Under the pieces are notes generated by a model. It ran no database searches. It was not told where the DNA came from and saw nothing but the letters and a program-made list of their open reading frames with translations. The translations under genes and the position numbers were made by a program. From the NCBI GenBank assembly GCA_012511925.1, contig JAAZFD010000292.1:1-6455 (forward strand): a DNA stretch of 6,455 bases, written 5' to 3'. This document shows positions 1-6,455 of the stretch, one piece after another. Origin of the DNA: Clostridiales bacterium. GTDB taxonomy: Bacteria > Bacillota > Clostridia > Christensenellales > CAG-138. Every line of letters begins with the position of its first letter. The first letter of the stretch is position 1.

Positions 1-204
1 AAAGAAGTCAATTCTGCATTAGCAGATGCCAAAACGGAAGCAAAGGCAAATTTGCAAAGGCGTATCGAAGCGGCAAACGAATCTGCAAACCGTTTAGCAA
101 AAGAAATCGTCGCCACAAAAGCAAAGGAAAGCGACAGAATAGTTCACGACGCACGAAACAATCTCGATGCCGCAATAATCTTAATTATCGAGAGGGCGGT
201 ATAA
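1..204 (+). CDS. V/A-type ATPase peripheral-stalk subunit G/H, 3' end only
   Basis: The window opens inside this gene; 67 codons and the TAA stop at 202-204 are visible. The peptide is almost entirely Ala, Lys, Glu, Asn and Arg in a helical pattern (for example DAKTEAKANLQRRIEAANES), as expected for the long coiled coil that pairs with subunit E to form the peripheral stalk. It ends in a hydrophobic stretch, AAIILIIERAV, like the C-terminus of the bacterial G/H family. Full members are about 100-110 residues, so roughly the first third is missing. It lies one base upstream of ntpI, the position held by the stalk gene in Bacillota ntp operons. The name differs between schemes (ntpF in E. hirae; ntpG, atpH or ahaH elsewhere), so no symbol is given. 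The assignment rests on composition, ending and position, because coiled coils carry few diagnostic residues. Confidence 0.85.
   Translation, partial: KEVNSALADAKTEAKANLQRRIEAANESANRLAKEIVATKAKESDRIVHDARNNLDAAIILIIERAV
191..196 (+). promoter_or_regulatory. Ribosome binding site of ntpI
   Basis: AGAGGG lies inside the last codons of the upstream G/H gene, nine bases before the ATG at 206. It supports that ATG over the in-frame ATG at 218, which has no purine-rich stretch at a suitable distance. The start is one base after the upstream TAA (TAATATG), so reinitiation by the same ribosomes is likely. Confidence 0.6.
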
Positions 205-205
205 T

Positions 206-2203
206 ATGTTAGTTCCCATGAAGCGCTTAACTCTCATAGCTTTACATGGCGACAAGGACGGAATAATGAGTGCATTGCAGGATATTTCTGCAGTTCAAAT
301 AATTTCTTCTAAAACCGCCGAAAGCGACAATAGCTCGTTCGAAGAAATATTTTCGGGCTTTGAAGAGGGTATTCGCAGGTTCAGGGAAGTGCATAATTCG
401 ATTAAGGATTACGCAAAAAAGCCAGGAATGCTTACTCCTAAACGAGAAGTTGAGAAATCCCTATTAGGCTCACAACGCACAATCGACAAGGCGGTTGACG
501 CAAGCATAAAAATAGAAAGTCAAATAGCCTTACTTTCCGAGTTAAAGGCAAAGCACTCACAGGTTCTAAGTTTCGCAAACACACTCAAACCATGGCTTAA
601 ATTACAACAAAACATAGAGGATATAAAATCAACAAGGCACACAGAGGTTTTTTGTGCGTTTATCCCCGACAACAAAATTTCACAGCTTAGCGAATTGCCC
701 GTTACAATAGTTGTAGTTGATAACGAAGCAAAAAATACTCCCTGCATTATAGCCTGCCATAAGTCTGATTATGACGATGTTGTGGTGAAAATGCACGAAG
801 TAGGGGCAGTTGAATTTACATTCCAAAAGGACTTAAAGGGCAATGTAATAAAAATTTATGATGCGCTTTTGTCAAAGGCAAATGCAATCGAATTAGAAAT
901 AGAGCAGGAAAAACAAGAGTTCGAGAAAATGGGATGCGAATCGGACAAGCTATTACTTGCCATAGATGCTTTGAATGTAGAGTACGAGCGACAAAAAGCA
1001 AAGGCAGAGCTATTGGTTTCAAATTCTGCATTTATATTAGACGGTTGGGCAAGAAGCGATGAGGTTGAGCGCATACAGAAAACCATAAGCGAAGTAACAG
1101 ACGCATTTTTCATTGACTTTGCAGACCCGAAGGATGACGAAACACCCCCAACGGTCGTAAAAAACAATAAATTCAACGCTCCCTTTGAAGCGATTACAAA
1201 TATGTTCTCTCTACCTAATTATAGAGGAATTGATGCAACGCCACTAATGGCACCATTTTATCTTTTATTCTTTGGGCTTATGCTTTCGGATTCTGGCTAC
1301 GGTTTGGTTCTATACATACTATGTACCCTGTACCTAAAGCTAAAAAAGCCAAAAGGCACATTTGCAGGTATCGTTCAAGTAATAGCATGGGGCGGTCTTG
1401 TAACAATCGTATGCGGATTCTTAGTAGGAACATTCTTTGGACTTAGCTGGAACAAGCTATTTTTCGGAACGGCAGAGGGTCCATTTCCATTGCTGTTCGA
1501 CCCGCTAAAAAATACAATTTCCATGATGCTGTTCTGCTGCGGCTTGGGCGTGGTTCAGATGATGTTCGCACTCGGCTTAAATGCCTATATGCAGGTGAAA
1601 AGCGGCGATACGCAGGCGGCCATATTCGATTCGGTTTCATGGATATTCTTAGTTTTAGGACTTATAGGAATAGCCGCAGTACCTAATTACAGCGCTCCTT
1701 TTATGGTGTTGGCGCTAATTGGCGGACTTTTAATTCTGTTCTTTGCAGGCAGGGAGAAGAAAAACATTTTCGGCAGATTAGGCTCGGGCGCAGGTGCATT
1801 ATATGGGGTTTCGGGCTATTTGGGAGATACGGTTTCGTATTCAAGAATATTTGCAATGGGACTTGTAACGGGTGCTATGGGCGAGGTGTTCAACCTTTTA
1901 GGCAGTATGTTAGCAGGTGCAGGAACAGGCGTTATGAGCATATTCACAACGCTTTTCGCTATTGTAGTATTGGTGGTTTTACATGGCTTTAGCCTATTCA
2001 TAAACACATTAGGCTCGTTTTCACATACCGCAAGACTGCAGTATGTTGAGTTTTTCGGCAAGTTTTATGCGACAGGCGGTATTGCTTTCAAGCCATTAGG
2101 CTACCATGTAAAGCATGTTGACATAGAGCAGGATTACACTAATCTTCATTTAAGAACAAAAAATGAAATACTAAGATTTTTGATAAAGCCAAAGAAGCCA
2201 TAA
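206..2203 (+). CDS. ntpI: V/A-type ATPase subunit I (membrane stator, subunit a)
   Basis: This 665-residue protein is the stator that carries the ion half-channels next to the K ring; E. hirae NtpI is about the same length. Residues 1-330 are the cytoplasmic arm. It opens with MLVPMKRLTLIALHGDKDGI, a typical NtpI start, and holds two helical stretches (about 45-140 and 215-270) around a small globular part. Residues 345-605 hold about seven or eight membrane segments (for example 347-376, 386-411, 437-462, 473-492, 498-514, 541-570, 577-604). Arg547 in VSYSRIFAMGL matches the essential stator arginine (Vph1 Arg735), which releases the ion from the ring carboxylate. Arg610 in HTARLQYVEFFGKFY matches the second conserved arginine near the channel (Vph1 Arg799). 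The ATG at 206 has a ribosome binding site and fits the family N-terminus. The charged tail after the usual FKPLGY ending (about 629-665) seems longer than in the members I know. Confidence 0.97.
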   Translation: MLVPMKRLTLIALHGDKDGIMSALQDISAVQIISSKTAESDNSSFEEIFSGFEEGIRRFREVHNSIKDYAKKPGMLTPKREVEKSLLGSQRTIDKAVDASIKIESQIALLSELKAKHSQVLSFANTLKPWLKLQQNIEDIKSTRHTEVFCAFIPDNKISQLSELPVTIVVVDNEAKNTPCIIACHKSDYDDVVVKMHEVGAVEFTFQKDLKGNVIKIYDALLSKANAIELEIEQEKQEFEKMGCESDKLLLAIDALNVEYERQKAKAELLVSNSAFILDGWARSDEVERIQKTISEVTDAFFIDFADPKDDETPPTVVKNNKFNAPFEAITNMFSLPNYRGIDATPLMAPFYLLFFGLMLSDSGYGLVLYILCTLYLKLKKPKGTFAGIVQVIAWGGLVTIVCGFLVGTFFGLSWNKLFFGTAEGPFPLLFDPLKNTISMMLFCCGLGVVQMMFALGLNAYMQVKSGDTQAAIFDSVSWIFLVLGLIGIAAVPNYSAPFMVLALIGGLLILFFAGREKKNIFGRLGSGAGALYGVSGYLGDTVSYSRIFAMGLVTGAMGEVFNLLGSMLAGAGTGVMSIFTTLFAIVVLVVLHGFSLFINTLGSFSHTARLQYVEFFGKFYATGGIAFKPLGYHVKHVDIEQDYTNLHLRTKNEILRFLIKPKKP

Positions 2204-2242
2204 GCAAGCAGGTAGTGTAGGCATTGGCTCAATTAAAATAGG

Positions 2243-2265
2243 TTTATACGCAAAAGCGTTATAAA
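2243..2265 (+). promoter_or_regulatory. Bulged hairpin upstream of ntpK
   Basis: TTTATACGC (2243-2251) and GCGTTATAAA (2256-2265) pair as nine base pairs with one bulged T around an AAAA loop. No run of T follows on the + strand, so it does not look like an intrinsic terminator. It ends 11 bases before the ntpK ribosome binding site. Hairpins in this kind of position can mark mRNA processing sites or protect a 5' end, either of which would suit a gene whose product is needed in many copies. The pairing is seen directly; the role is inferred. Confidence 0.4.
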
Positions 2266-2276
2266 TAAAACAATTT

Positions 2277-2281
2277 GGAGG
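2277..2281 (+). promoter_or_regulatory. Ribosome binding site of ntpK
   Basis: GGAGG, within TTTGGAGGATAA, lies ten bases before the ATG at 2292. It is one of the two best matches to the anti-Shine-Dalgarno sequence in the window, the other being that of ntpA. Confidence 0.8.
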
Positions 2282-2285
2282 ATAA

Positions 2286-2753
<468 letters not shown>

Positions 2754-2769
2754 AAGAAACGAGGGAAAA

Positions 2770-3360
2770 ATGGGTACTGATAATACCTCAAAACTTATAG
2801 AAAGAATAATCTCTGATGCTCAAGCCGATGCAGACAGAATTATCGCCGAAGCCGAGCAAAGGGCAAAGGAGATAAAAGAGCAGGGCGAAGCGCAAAAAAA
2901 AGAGATTCAAGCCGAAAGCGAAAAAGTGGCTAACAGGCAAGAAAACGAAATTTTGATGCGTGGTAAAACAAATGCAGAGCTTGAAGCTAAGAAGTATTTT
3001 TTGAAGGTTCGCAGAAGTTTATTAACCGAGGCTTTCAACAAGGCAAAGCAGCGCATAAATTCGTTAAGCGGAACGGACTTAGAAAAGTTCTTTGCACGTT
3101 CAATTCTAAAAGAAGCGAATGGCGGCGAGGTTGTTAAGCCTTCAAAGGCACATAGGGAAAGCATTTCACGCATAATTCGTCCTGTGAATATGAAGTTAGA
3201 CGAGCAAGGCAAAGCCGAAATTACGCTTGGCGAGGACAGCGAACAGGAAAGCGGCTACTTGCTATGCGGAAAAGGCTACATAATAGAATGCTCATTTGAT
3301 GACATAATCGAAGAGCTAAAGGAAAGGGAATCGGCTTTAGTTGCCGAGAAGTTGTTTTGA
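2770..3360 (+). CDS. ntpE: V/A-type ATPase subunit E (peripheral stalk)
   Basis: Subunit E pairs with G/H in the peripheral stalk and clamps the top of the A/B head. At 196 residues it is close to E. hirae NtpE. Residues 1-95 are a charged helical region rich in Ala, Glu, Lys and Gln (for example ADADRIIAEAEQRAKEIKEQ), which forms the coiled coil with G/H. Residues 100-196 are the globular head-binding domain, with the typical late motif ESGYLLCGKGYIIECSFDDI (160-179) and the ending EELKERESALVAEKLF. The ATG at 2770 follows GAGGG at 2761-2765 with a short four-base spacer and lies 16 bases after ntpK. Its TGA stop (3358-3360) shares its last base with the ntpC ATG, so the two are likely coupled. 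This TGA falls where the family normally ends, which shows that TGA acts as a stop in this organism. Confidence 0.95.
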   Translation: MGTDNTSKLIERIISDAQADADRIIAEAEQRAKEIKEQGEAQKKEIQAESEKVANRQENEILMRGKTNAELEAKKYFLKVRRSLLTEAFNKAKQRINSLSGTDLEKFFARSILKEANGGEVVKPSKAHRESISRIIRPVNMKLDEQGKAEITLGEDSEQESGYLLCGKGYIIECSFDDIIEELKERESALVAEKLF

Positions 3361-3944
3361 TGCATACAAAAAGTAAAATCTTTGCGGCGGCGAGAGTAAG
3401 AGTGCTTGAAAAAGGGCTTAAAAGTAAAACCGATTTGCAGAGATTATGCGAAAGCGACTACGAGGGAGCGTTGCGCCTGCTGTCCGATTGGGGCTATGGC
3501 GGAGAGCATTCTCAGATGGCTGATTTTGAAAAGCGTATTGACGGCGAGCTAAAAAAAGCAAAGGCATTGATGCAAGGGCTTTCAAGCGAGGAAGCGCTTA
3601 CAAATGCAATTTTATTAAGGTATGATATTACGAATCTAAAAACCTTGCTAAAAATCAGCCTAAAAGAGGGCGATGCGTTTAACGACCATGTTAATTTGGA
3701 TATGCTGAACAGCCTTGGCATTATCGAGCCTAAACTGATGCAGGTTATGGTTTCGCAAAAATTGTATCCCGAGTTGCCAAAGCATATTGCCGAGGTAGCA
3801 GCTTCTTTACATGAAAGAGAGCAAAAACCCTCACCGCAGGAAATTTCCGTAGCAATCGATTACGCCTATTACGAGTATGTGCTAAAAATGGATAATCCGC
3901 TTGTAGTAGAGTATTTCAAAGCCGAATGCGATTTTTTGAATTGA
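3360..3944 (+). CDS. ntpC: Subunit C, N-terminal fragment up to the internal TGA
   Basis: This part encodes 194 residues. The N-terminus, MHTKSKIFAAARVRVLEKGL, is followed by LQRLCESDYEGALRLLSDWGYG, the typical opening of the family (a helix, then a short motif ending in an aromatic-Gly pair). YDITNLKTLLKISLKEGD is the first copy of the N-L-K/R-T-L-L helix that recurs in each of the three similar domains. The ATG at 3360 overlaps the ntpE stop by one base (TGATG); a TTG directly before it at 3357 is also in frame but less likely. The fragment ends in mid-helix inside the second domain, so it would not be expected to fold as a complete unit. Confidence 0.8.
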   Translation: MHTKSKIFAAARVRVLEKGLKSKTDLQRLCESDYEGALRLLSDWGYGGEHSQMADFEKRIDGELKKAKALMQGLSSEEALTNAILLRYDITNLKTLLKISLKEGDAFNDHVNLDMLNSLGIIEPKLMQVMVSQKLYPELPKHIAEVAASLHEREQKPSPQEISVAIDYAYYEYVLKMDNPLVVEYFKAECDFLN

Positions 3945-3949
3945 TTAGC

Positions 3950-3968
3950 GCTGATAAGGCTATCAAGC
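3950..3968 (+). other. Small hairpin just after the ntpC internal TGA
   Basis: GCTGATA (3950-3956) and TATCAAGC (3961-3968) pair as seven base pairs with one bulged A around a four-base AGGC loop. The stem begins five bases after the TGA. Structure just downstream of a stop can favour read-through in known cases, but this stem is short and overlaps coding sequence, so it may be chance. It does not resemble a bacterial SECIS element, which has a longer stem and a loop about 15-25 bases from the TGA. Confidence 0.3.
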
Positions 3969-3992
3969 ATTTACAAAAATAACACCGACAGC

Positions 3993-4376
3993 TTGAAAAA
4001 AACGCTTGAAAATGTGCTTATGCCCGAGTGCGAAATAACAAAAAAGAATTTACTGAATGCCTGTGATTTTATTTTTTCTGACCGCAAGAAAGCGGCAAGC
4101 ATTTTACTTGAAAAAGCAAGTGTAAGGCTGACAAAGGCAATTAAACCCCATATAACCGAGGATAAAAAGCCGTATTTGCTTGAAATTGAAAAAGAGAATT
4201 ACTTGATAGAAATTGCACGCAAGGGCAAGACGGATATGGAAACCATTGCCGCAGTTTTAGGCTATTTCTGGGCAAGGGTTAGGGAATCTGAAATCATTAG
4301 ATTGATTATTACATTGAAACGAAACGATTGTTTAACATCGGAAATTTTAGAAAGGTTGAGTGAAACTTATGGCTGA
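3993..4376 (+). CDS. ntpC: Subunit C, C-terminal fragment after the internal TGA
   Basis: The open frame resumes directly after the TGA, at 3945. The first usable starts are TTG 3993, GTG 4014 and ATG 4020, none with a visible ribosome binding site, so independent translation looks weak. From TTG 3993 it is 127 residues. It keeps the C-terminal signature of the family, METIAAVLGYFWARVRESEI followed by IRLIITLKRND (full-gene residues 293-323), equivalent to the usual epiigYllakeaEiknlRii stretch, and ends ILERLSETYG. This conservation argues against long-standing loss of function. The starts would drop the LALIRLSSIYK half-helix, so this does not look like a designed split subunit. The TGA stop at 4374-4376 lies inside the start of ntpF. 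Confidence 0.6.
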   Translation: MKKTLENVLMPECEITKKNLLNACDFIFSDRKKAASILLEKASVRLTKAIKPHITEDKKPYLLEIEKENYLIEIARKGKTDMETIAAVLGYFWARVRESEIIRLIITLKRNDCLTSEILERLSETYG

Positions 4377-4686
4377 TATTGCAATGTTGGGCGAATATGA
4401 TTCTGTTTTGCTTGCAAAATCCGTAGGCATAGATGCTTATGGTGTCAGCGATAAGGTTGAAGCAACTAAGCTAATAGCAAGGCTTGCGCGTGAGGGCGTG
4501 AAGGTAATTTTTATTACCGAAGCGCTATATGCAGAGTGCAGCGAGATAGTAAATAGGTATAAATCCTTGCCATTACCTGCAATTATCCCTGTGCCAGGTG
4601 CAAAGGGAACAGACGGTACTGCAATGGCAAGCATAAAGGCCAACGTTGAAAAGGCGATTGGCGTTGATATATTGTCCGAAAAATAA
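4369..4686 (+). CDS. ntpF: V/A-type ATPase subunit F (central stalk)
   Basis: Subunit F binds subunit D in the central axle and affects ATPase activity. The product is 105 residues, the usual size. It opens with MADIAMLGEYDSVLLAKSVG, the family pattern of a beta strand followed by a Gly-containing loop and D-S-V/L, then GIDAYGV. A second strand and helix follow (VKVIFITEALYAE, 45-57), then the conserved LPAIIPVPG region (here LPLPAIIPVPGAKGTDGTAM, 68-86) before the C-terminal helix. An in-frame GTG at 4360 would add three residues (MKL); the ATG at 4369 fits the family N-terminus better and has GAGTG six bases before it. It overlaps the end of ntpC by eight bases, so its translation probably depends on ribosomes finishing ntpC. 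The gene is called ntpG in E. hirae naming. Confidence 0.95.
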   Translation: MADIAMLGEYDSVLLAKSVGIDAYGVSDKVEATKLIARLAREGVKVIFITEALYAECSEIVNRYKSLPLPAIIPVPGAKGTDGTAMASIKANVEKAIGVDILSEK

Positions 4687-4701
4687 TTATCCCTAAGGGG
4701 T

Positions 4702-4706
4702 GGAGG
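4702..4706 (+). promoter_or_regulatory. Ribosome binding site of ntpA
   Basis: GGAGG within GGTGGAGGAATTAAC, seven bases before the ATG at 4714. It is a strong match at good spacing and fixes the ntpA start. A small stem, ATCCC-TAA-GGGGT (4689-4701), ends directly before it. Confidence 0.85.
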
Positions 4707-4713
4707 AATTAAC

Positions 4714-6455
4714 ATGATAAAGGGTACTATAAGAAAGGTTTCGGGGCCTTTAATCGTTGCAGACGGTATGACAGATGTGCAGATGTACGACGTTGTATTT
4801 GTTTCTGAAAAAAGGCTAATCGGCGAAATAATTGAGCTGCGTGGCGAACACGCATCCATTCAGGTTTACGAGGATACGGGCGGCATAGGAGTTGGCGAGC
4901 CTGTTTATGCTTCAAATGAGCCTTTGTCTGTTGAGCTTGCCCCCGGACTTATCGAATCAATTTTCGATGGTATTCAAAGACCCTTGAATGTAATAAGAGA
5001 AGTTGCAGGCGACAGAATACCCAAGGGTATTTCAGTTACGCATTTAGACCATAACAAGAAGTGGCATTTCGAGCCGAGGTTGAATGTTGGCGCTAAGGTA
5101 GCTTCTGGCGACATATTGGGACATGTGCAGGAAACCCCTGCCGTGTTGCACAAAATTATGGTTCCTCCAAAAATCAGCGGTAAGGTTACATGGATAGGCA
5201 GGGGAGAGAACACAATAGTTCAGCCTATTGCAAAGATTCTACAGGATAATGGTGAAGAAGTAGAAGTTAAAATGCTTCAGCTGTGGCCAGTTAGGCGTGG
5301 CAGACCGTATGTTGAAAAGCTACCTCCTAATGAACCTATGATTACGGGTCAGCGCGTTATAGATACGCTATTTCCTATTGCAAAGGGCGGTGTTGCAGCG
5401 GTTCCGGGTCCGTTTGGCTCTGGAAAAACGGTTGTTCAGCATCAGTTAGCAAAATGGGCAGATGCCGACATCATAGTATATGTTGGCTGTGGCGAGCGTG
5501 GAAACGAAATGACGGACGTTTTGATGGAGTTCCCAAGATTGCACGACCCACGCACAGGCTTATCTTTGATGAAACGAACTGTGTTGATTGCAAACACCTC
5601 CGATATGCCTGTTGCTGCAAGAGAAGCGTCAATCTATACAGGTATTACGATTGCAGAATATTTCAGAGATATGGGCTACAAGGTAGCAATAATGGCAGAC
5701 TCCACATCCCGTTGGGCGGAAGCCTTGCGTGAAATGAGCGGACGATTAGAGGAAATGCCGGGTGAAGAAGGCTATCCTGCTTATTTGGGAAGCCGATTGG
5801 CAGAGTTCTACGAGCGTGCAGGCATGGTAAAGGTTTTAGGAAGCGAGGGGCGCATAGGTGCTATAACCGCCATAGGCGCAGTTTCACCCCCGGGCGGAGA
5901 TATTTCCGAGCCTGTATCGCAAGCAACATTGCGTATAGTAAAGGTTTTCTGGGGCTTATCTGCAAAGTTGGCATATTCACGCCACTTCCCTGCGATAGAT
6001 TGGCTACAAAGCTACTCGCTATACAAGGATAGGCTAAGAAACTGGTACGACACGAATATTTCCGAGGATTGGAGCGCAATAGTTCAACAAATTATGAATC
6101 TTTTGCAAGAGGAAAGCGAATTAGAGGAAATCGTTCGCCTTGTTGGTATAGATGCCTTGGGTACGCGTGATAGATTGAAATTAGAAACCGCAAGGTCAAT
6201 TCGTGAGGACTATTTGCACCAAAACGCATTCCATGAGGTTGATACATATACATCCTTAGAAAAGCAGTTGATGCTATTGCGTTTGATTTTGAAATTCTAT
6301 GAAATGGGTCAAAAAGCGATAGAATCGGATATCGATTTAGAAAAGCTGTTTAGATTGCCGGTTAGAGAAAGCATAGGCAGGTTCAAATACATTCCCGAAA
6401 ACGAATGCGGCGAGCGTTTTGAAGTAGTAAAAAATCAAATAGAAGAGCAGGTTAC
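4714..6455 (+). CDS. ntpA: V/A-type ATPase catalytic subunit A, 3' end cut by the window edge
   Basis: This subunit hydrolyses ATP (or makes it, in reverse) in the A3B3 head. 580 complete codons are open to the edge; E. hirae NtpA has 593 residues. An N-terminal beta barrel (about 1-70) begins [19 protein letters not shown]. The extra bulge domain specific to V/A-type catalytic subunits follows (about 110-190; [12 protein letters not shown] at 110-121). The nucleotide-binding domain has the P-loop GPFGSGKT at 232-239 (Lys238), the catalytic glutamate Glu261 in [24 protein letters not shown] with Asp329, and [13 protein letters not shown] at 350-362. [14 protein letters not shown] (394-407) and [13 protein letters not shown] (423-435) lead into the C-terminal helical bundle. 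The numbering of Lys238 and Glu261 equals that of E. hirae NtpA. There is no intein at the P-loop, and no stop or frameshift. It lies 27 bases after ntpF; B and D should follow. Confidence 0.98.
   Translation, partial: MIKGTIRKVSGPLIVADGMTDVQMYDVVFVSEKRLIGEIIELRGEHASIQVYEDTGGIGVGEPVYASNEPLSVELAPGLIESIFDGIQRPLNVIREVAGDRIPKGISVTHLDHNKKWHFEPRLNVGAKVASGDILGHVQETPAVLHKIMVPPKISGKVTWIGRGENTIVQPIAKILQDNGEEVEVKMLQLWPVRRGRPYVEKLPPNEPMITGQRVIDTLFPIAKGGVAAVPGPFGSGKTVVQHQLAKWADADIIVYVGCGERGNEMTDVLMEFPRLHDPRTGLSLMKRTVLIANTSDMPVAAREASIYTGITIAEYFRDMGYKVAIMADSTSRWAEALREMSGRLEEMPGEEGYPAYLGSRLAEFYERAGMVKVLGSEGRIGAITAIGAVSPPGGDISEPVSQATLRIVKVFWGLSAKLAYSRHFPAIDWLQSYSLYKDRLRNWYDTNISEDWSAIVQQIMNLLQEESELEEIVRLVGIDALGTRDRLKLETARSIREDYLHQNAFHEVDTYTSLEKQLMLLRLILKFYEMGQKAIESDIDLEKLFRLPVRESIGRFKYIPENECGERFEVVKNQIEEQV

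Larger units (their letters stand above)
3360..4376 (+). pseudogene. ntpC: V/A-type ATPase subunit C, interrupted by an in-frame TGA
   Basis: Subunit C (the d-type subunit) is a funnel-shaped cytoplasmic protein that docks the D-F axle onto the K ring. Read through, the frame is 338 codons, near the family length of about 330-350. One TGA interrupts it, at 3942-3944 (codon 195). The frame is the same before and after, so a single indel is not the cause. Around the stop the peptide reads EYFKAECDFLN-stop-LALIRLSSIYK. This matches the conserved helix of the family (of the type DLxNIRTLLR), with the stop at one hydrophobic position; TTA to TGA would need one base change. No other stop, indel or decay is visible, and the C-terminal family motif is intact. 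Options are a recent nonsense mutation, a sequencing or assembly error, or read-through. As written, no full subunit C would be made, and the complex should fail to couple without it. Confidence 0.8.

Noticed and set aside
2224..2265. Internal promoter before ntpK
   Set aside because: TTGGCT and the TATAAA-like sequence are not spaced as a -35/-10 pair, and the AT-rich bases are better explained by the hairpin.
2243..2265. Intrinsic terminator between ntpI and ntpK
   Set aside because: The stem is AT-rich apart from three pairs and is followed by A-rich sequence, not a T-run.
3932..3937. Frameshift in the T-run before the ntpC stop
   Set aside because: The frame is the same on both sides of the TGA and the residues flanking it fit the family, so one indel cannot explain it.
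3942..3944. TGA as a selenocysteine codon or as tryptophan in a variant genetic code
   Set aside because: The position is a hydrophobic helix residue, not a cysteine-type site, and no SECIS-like structure follows. TGG is used for tryptophan throughout and ntpE ends with TGA at the normal family length.
3357..4376. ntpC as a natural two-gene split subunit
   Set aside because: The break is in mid-helix rather than between domains, and the second part has no ribosome binding site and no start before TTG 3993.
4437..4859. Open minus-strand frame of 140 codons across ntpF and ntpA
   Set aside because: It lies opposite two clearly conserved genes, has no recognisable domain and no ribosome binding site; it is a shadow frame, like the other minus-strand frames here.
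5401..5440. Intein at the P-loop, as in yeast VMA1
   Set aside because: GPFGSGKT continues directly into [14 protein letters not shown] with no insertion.
5454..5732. Plus-strand frame of 92 codons inside ntpA
   Set aside because: It is out of frame with the catalytic core of NtpA, which is fully conserved over the same bases.

Overview
The window is one continuous stretch of a bacterial V/A-type ATPase operon, with every gene on the + strand. In order it holds: the 3' end of the peripheral-stalk subunit G/H gene, ntpI (membrane stator, subunit a), ntpK (rotor ring proteolipid), ntpE (peripheral stalk), ntpC (central-stalk adaptor to the ring), ntpF (central stalk) and nearly all of ntpA (catalytic subunit). 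ntpA starts at 4714 and runs off the right edge; by family length only about 5-15 codons are missing. The genes for B and D would be expected next.

The order G/H-I-K-E-C-F-A is that of the Enterococcus hirae ntp operon and of many anaerobic Bacillota. With the low-to-moderate GC, GGAGG-type ribosome binding sites and tight packing, this suggests a fermentative member of the Bacillota, probably Clostridia. That is an inference from layout and protein style; there is no rRNA or other marker gene here.

Layout: 1-204 G/H tail; 206-2203 ntpI; 2204-2291 an 88-base gap with a bulged hairpin just before the ntpK ribosome binding site; 2292-2753 ntpK; 2770-3360 ntpE; 3360-4376 ntpC; 4369-4686 ntpF; 4714 to the edge ntpA. 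Junctions are 1 base (G/H-I), a 1-base overlap TGATG (E-C) and an 8-base overlap (C-F), so several genes should be translationally coupled. The larger gaps sit before ntpK and ntpA, which have the best ribosome binding sites; these two products are needed in more than one copy per complex.

Together the products form a rotary ATPase. A (with B) turns ATP hydrolysis into rotation of F, D and C and the K ring. The ring carries ions past subunit I, while E and G/H hold the head still. NtpK has the complete set of residues that binds Na+ in E. hirae NtpK, so Na+ is the likely coupling ion.

The one real anomaly is in ntpC. The gene is interrupted by a single in-frame TGA at 3942-3944, at codon 195 of 338, while the reading frame and family-like sequence continue intact on both sides. 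It may be a recent nonsense mutation, a base-call error, or a read-through stop. The rest of the window is an ordinary, well-conserved operon, and I see no sign of a new system.
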